Assembly: GCA_964442745.1 (NCBI GenBank)
Contig: CAYUAI010000024.1
Span: 1-50,308 of the forward strand
DNA from: CAYUAI01 sp964442745
Lineage (GTDB): Bacteria; Pseudomonadota; Gammaproteobacteria; S012-40
DNA: 50,308 nt
Direction of reading: 5' to 3'
Shown here: in pieces, positions 47,886 to 50,308 of the stretch
Position numbering within the stretch: position 1 is the stretch's first letter
How the letters are laid out: every line of letters starts with the position of its first letter
Notes under the pieces: generated by a model
Seen by the model: the letters and a program-made list of their open reading frames with translations, nothing else
Database searches by the model: none
Told to the model about the DNA's origin: nothing
Position numbers and translations under genes: made by a program

Positions 47886-49187
47886 ATGATAAATTTAAAA
47901 AAAGGTGAAAATATCGCCTTAGATAGCACCCAATATTCAGAAAATAATATTTTTATTGGCTTGAGCTGGTATATAAAGGATAGTAGTGAATTTGACATTG
48001 ATGTGAGTGCTTTTTTATTGTCTCATGATAATAAAGTGAGAAGTAATAAAGATTTTATTTTCTACAATCAACCGACTGATAGTGATAAATGCATCTCTTT
48101 ACATATGGATCCGACTAACGAAAATATTATTCGTGCCTTCAATGTCTCTTTATCTGATATTTCAGTTGATGTGAAAGAAATCATATTTGTTTTGACAATT
48201 GATCAAGCTGAAACCCGCCAACAAAATTTTAGCATGATAGATGCTGTCAGCATTTCTATCTATGACAATGATAAGGAAAAAAATGAGTTAATTCGGTATG
48301 ATGTTAATGTGGAAAACAAAGAAATTTCTCTCATAGTTGGAACACTTTATTCTCATAAGAAACAATGGAAATTTAGAGCAATCGGCCAAGGTTTTAATAA
48401 AGGGTTAGAGATTATTGCCAATAATTATAACGTTGACCTGCCATCACTGCCGCAAGAAAAAAATGAAAACAACGTAAGTTCTGTCGTGAGTGATAATAAT
48501 GGTTTAAAAAGAAAAAGAAGATCTTCAAAACAAATTTTGTTAGAAAACTCGATGTATTTATTACAAGGATTTAAAAGTTTTTTGCCAACAATACATGAGG
48601 CTGTGGAAAAAAACTTAAATGAAAGTACCTCAAGAATGATTCTAGACAAAATATTTATCGGTATTTTGGGATACAAAATGGAGGAAATTAAAGCAGAACA
48701 AAAAATTCAAGGAGCAATCGCTGATTATGTCCTTGCAATAAATGACGTTAATATGATGGTTGTTAAAGTGGAAAAAGCAGGCATGCCTTTAGGAGAAAAA
48801 CAAATTTTCCAAGCAACATCCTACGGAGCCTATTCTGGAATTCGATGGGCATTGTTAACTAACCTTATTCAATGGCAGCTCTATCATGTTTCAACCCAAG
48901 ATAAAGTGGAATCAACTTTAGTTTTTTCTGTCGATTTAAGTACCGAAATCACCCAACAAGATGCCGATCTTCTTGTGTTAATATCGCGTTTTGGTTTAAA
49001 TAAAAAAAATCTAATCAAACAAGTATGGGAAGAAACACTTGCTTTAAGTGAAGACAGCATCGTAAGTTCAATACTGACTGACGATGTGATTACAAAAATA
49101 AGATTAACAATCAAAAAAGATAAAAACATACATATTGAAAATGCAAAGATACAACAAGTCCTCGAAAAAATATTGAATGTAGCCTAA
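47886..49187 (+). CDS. TerD domain fused to an HsdR-N/PD-(D/E)XK-like domain
   Basis: A 433-residue protein. Residues 1-185 are a TerD/tellurium-stress domain (INLKKGENIALD, FIGLSWYIKDSSEFDIDVSAFLL with the Ca2+-type Asp pair D37/D39, IIFVLTIDQAETRQQNFSMID). A basic linker (208-213, KRKRRS) leads to residues 215-340, which resemble the N-terminal nuclease domain of type I restriction HsdR or related proteins: NESTSRMILDKIFIGILGY, D280, a core strand MMVVKVEKAG, Q309-x3-Y313, and GIRWALLTNLIQWQLYHV. The usual E-x-K is K294-V-E296, so cleavage is doubtful. The rest (345-433) is helical. Strongly AT-rich, unlike its neighbours. No ter operon or modification genes are adjacent. Confidence 0.68.
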   Translation: MINLKKGENIALDSTQYSENNIFIGLSWYIKDSSEFDIDVSAFLLSHDNKVRSNKDFIFYNQPTDSDKCISLHMDPTNENIIRAFNVSLSDISVDVKEIIFVLTIDQAETRQQNFSMIDAVSISIYDNDKEKNELIRYDVNVENKEISLIVGTLYSHKKQWKFRAIGQGFNKGLEIIANNYNVDLPSLPQEKNENNVSSVVSDNNGLKRKRRSSKQILLENSMYLLQGFKSFLPTIHEAVEKNLNESTSRMILDKIFIGILGYKMEEIKAEQKIQGAIADYVLAINDVNMMVVKVEKAGMPLGEKQIFQATSYGAYSGIRWALLTNLIQWQLYHVSTQDKVESTLVFSVDLSTEITQQDADLLVLISRFGLNKKNLIKQVWEETLALSEDSIVSSILTDDVITKIRLTIKKDKNIHIENAKIQQVLEKILNVA

Positions 49188-49208
49188 GACAAGATTTGAG
49201 AGTAATAT

Positions 49209-49340
49209 TATTGCATCGGATTTTTGTTTATCGTTGTCACGGCAACGAAGCTTACATAGTTCACTAGGCACCCTTCATTGCCGTGGTAAATACGGACAAA
49301 AAGAACATCAAAATAAGTATGTTAATCAATACCTCATTCC
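49209..49340 (-). repeat. 132-bp structured repeat, copy B
   Basis: The reverse-oriented counterpart of 895-1026, aligning over 132 bases without gaps. Its hairpin (49238-49285) has arms CACGGCAACG/CATTGCCGTG, with compensatory changes against copy A and one C-A mismatch. The outer TTTTTG (49221-49226)/CAAAAA (49297-49302) pair is at the same spacing. The 28-base loop (49248-49275) contains TCACTAGGCACCC, which matches copy A in the same genomic orientation although the flanks match in the opposite one. Confidence 0.7.
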
Positions 49341-49468
49341 TTCATACACCAAAAAAATTTCCAAAGTCAAATAGTTAGCACTGATAGAGCAAAACCTAAT
49401 AAGAACCAGTCACCGTCGTGAGTTCTTTGAAATATTCCCACTGAACACAAATATCACCTTGAAAAATA

Positions 49469-49499
49469 TCTCATATGGGATAATAATTACCATATGAGA
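49469..49499. promoter_or_regulatory. Perfect palindromic operator
   Basis: TCTCATATGG, an 11-base spacer GATAATAATTA, then CCATATGAGA: a perfect 10-bp inverted repeat. The spacer contains GATAAT, a plausible -10 box, so a dimeric repressor binding here would cover the promoter. This arrangement is typical of autoregulated toxin-antitoxin operons. It lies 100 bases before the broken RES toxin, but no antitoxin gene fits in that space, so the regulator is missing or encoded elsewhere. Confidence 0.55.
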
Positions 49500-49598
49500 C
49501 TAAATGCTGCGGATTGATAAAACGATCGAAAAACCGCCTTCATTTTGATATTTTTTTAATCGATATTTTTTGCCCAAATAGCGACTGAAGGAGGCATA

Positions 49599-50274
49599 AT
49601 GATGCAACACCAATATCCTCCCATCGGTGTGTTCGAAAGTGTCACCGACCCCGCCGACCTGGAAATGATTTATTGCATCGAATCCTTGACCAATCCCCGC
49701 ATTCGAGATGAAATGGGACACAAATTATAGTTCATCCTGATGATCGACGGGTAGGACCAGGCACGACCCCATCATGGCAGCATTCACCCATCCGAACCCG
49801 TCCGATAGTCGATTTAGTCACGGAAAATTCGGTGTCTATTACGCGGCTCAAACGCAAAATACCGCGATAACGGAAACTATCTTTCATGTCGAACGATGGG
49901 TGAAAGAATCTAACGATCCCCCCACCTCTTTTGTTATGCGAGTCTATATCGGTCGCTTAAATAAACGCCCCTATCATGACTTGAGGGGACAAGAAGCCAG
50001 GCATCCAAAAATTTTTAATCACAATCCAGCGAAATATGGCCCCGCACAACAACTGGCAATCCAACTGCGCGAAGAAGGCAGCTGGGGATTACTCTATCAC
50101 AGTGTGCGTGATCTAAACGGAGAATGTGAATGTGTGGCGGCATTTCGTCCCCCCGTGCTTGGCGTCGTTCATCAGGGGACACATCTCGCCTATCACTGGG
50201 ATGGTAAAAAAATAATCGATGTACTAGAGCTGCGCTCCTTAGGCCTACCAAACCATCCCTTTCAAGGTGAATAA
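49599..50274 (+). pseudogene. RES-domain toxin gene broken by two frameshifts
   Basis: RES toxins are NAD+-degrading or ADP-ribosylating partners of Xre/MbcA antitoxins. Three frames give a complete RES chain. From the ATG at 49599 (GGAGG site): QYPPIGVFESVTDPADLE and CIESLTNPRIRDEMG, up to a TAG at 49728. About 49721-49770 in a second frame: VHPDDRRVGPGTTP. From about 49771 in a third: IMAAFTHPNPSDSRFSHG, VYYAAQTQNTAITETIFHVE, ending at 50274. Two one-base losses, one near 49715-49725 and one in a C run near 49767-49770, explain it. The 166-residue frame from 49774 alone lacks the N-terminal third. No adjacent antitoxin. A sequencing error in homopolymers is the alternative. Confidence 0.8.
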
Positions 50275-50308
50275 TCATACAATATCAGTCACCCTATGAT
50301 AGGATAGT

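Noticed and set aside
49500..49721. 73-codon minus-strand ORF
   Set aside because: It is antisense to the clearly recognisable N-terminal part of the RES toxin.

Overview
The window looks like chromosome of a gammaproteobacterium of moderate-to-low GC. The markers are a PhoP/PhoQ-type pair, RNase T, an ArgA of the kinase-plus-GNAT type, E. coli-type dihydroorotase, a PEP-CTERM protein, TonB-dependent uptake and many short palindromic or MITE-like repeats. The genus cannot be named from sequence alone. A sulfur- or methane-oxidising lineage (Thiotrichales or Methylococcales) is only a guess. No rRNA, tRNA or CRISPR array was seen.

Layout. 0.4-6.5 kb: secreted cytochrome c, PhoP/PhoQ-like pair, a histone H1/AlgP-like basic protein, a 1-kb gene-poor stretch with an sRNA-like structure and an 84-bp MITE, a small acidic protein and an orphan NfeD. 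6.6-14.5 kb: TonB-dependent receptor, a decayed locus carrying a second MITE type, then glycogen breakdown (glgP, glgX). 14.5-21.5 kb, minus strand: two outer-membrane proteins, a secreted caspase-like protein, a pseudo-phosphatase/JmjC-cupin fusion and a PEP-CTERM protein with a G9 tract. 22-34.4 kb: core metabolism (ilvD, argA, argG), a pyruvate dehydrogenase cluster in which E2 and E3 are one polypeptide, pyrC and rnt. 34.4-37.4 kb: gene-poor, with MITE copies and a small sulfotransferase. 37.4-42.2 kb: a signalling island with a FIST sensor and GGDEF-EAL enzyme in one operon, divergent from an Aer-like chemoreceptor. 42.6-47.1 kb: an AttEFGH-like ABC transporter plus AttH/CrtC-type lipocalin-like protein. 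47.3-50.3 kb: an accessory end with a MITE flanked by a perfect 8-bp duplication, an AT-rich TerD-nuclease-like fusion, a 132-bp structured repeat, an orphan palindromic operator and a frameshifted RES toxin.

The most unusual items are: (1) a TerD domain fused to a type I restriction HsdR-N-like domain whose E-x-K motif reads K-x-E; (2) two 132-bp repeats, 48 kb apart and in opposite orientation, with a covarying 48-nt hairpin whose centre aligns better in the inverted sense; (3) a phosphatase-like/JmjC-cupin fusion; (4) the E2-E3 fusion; and (5) three separate MITE families, two of them with perfect 8-bp target duplications.
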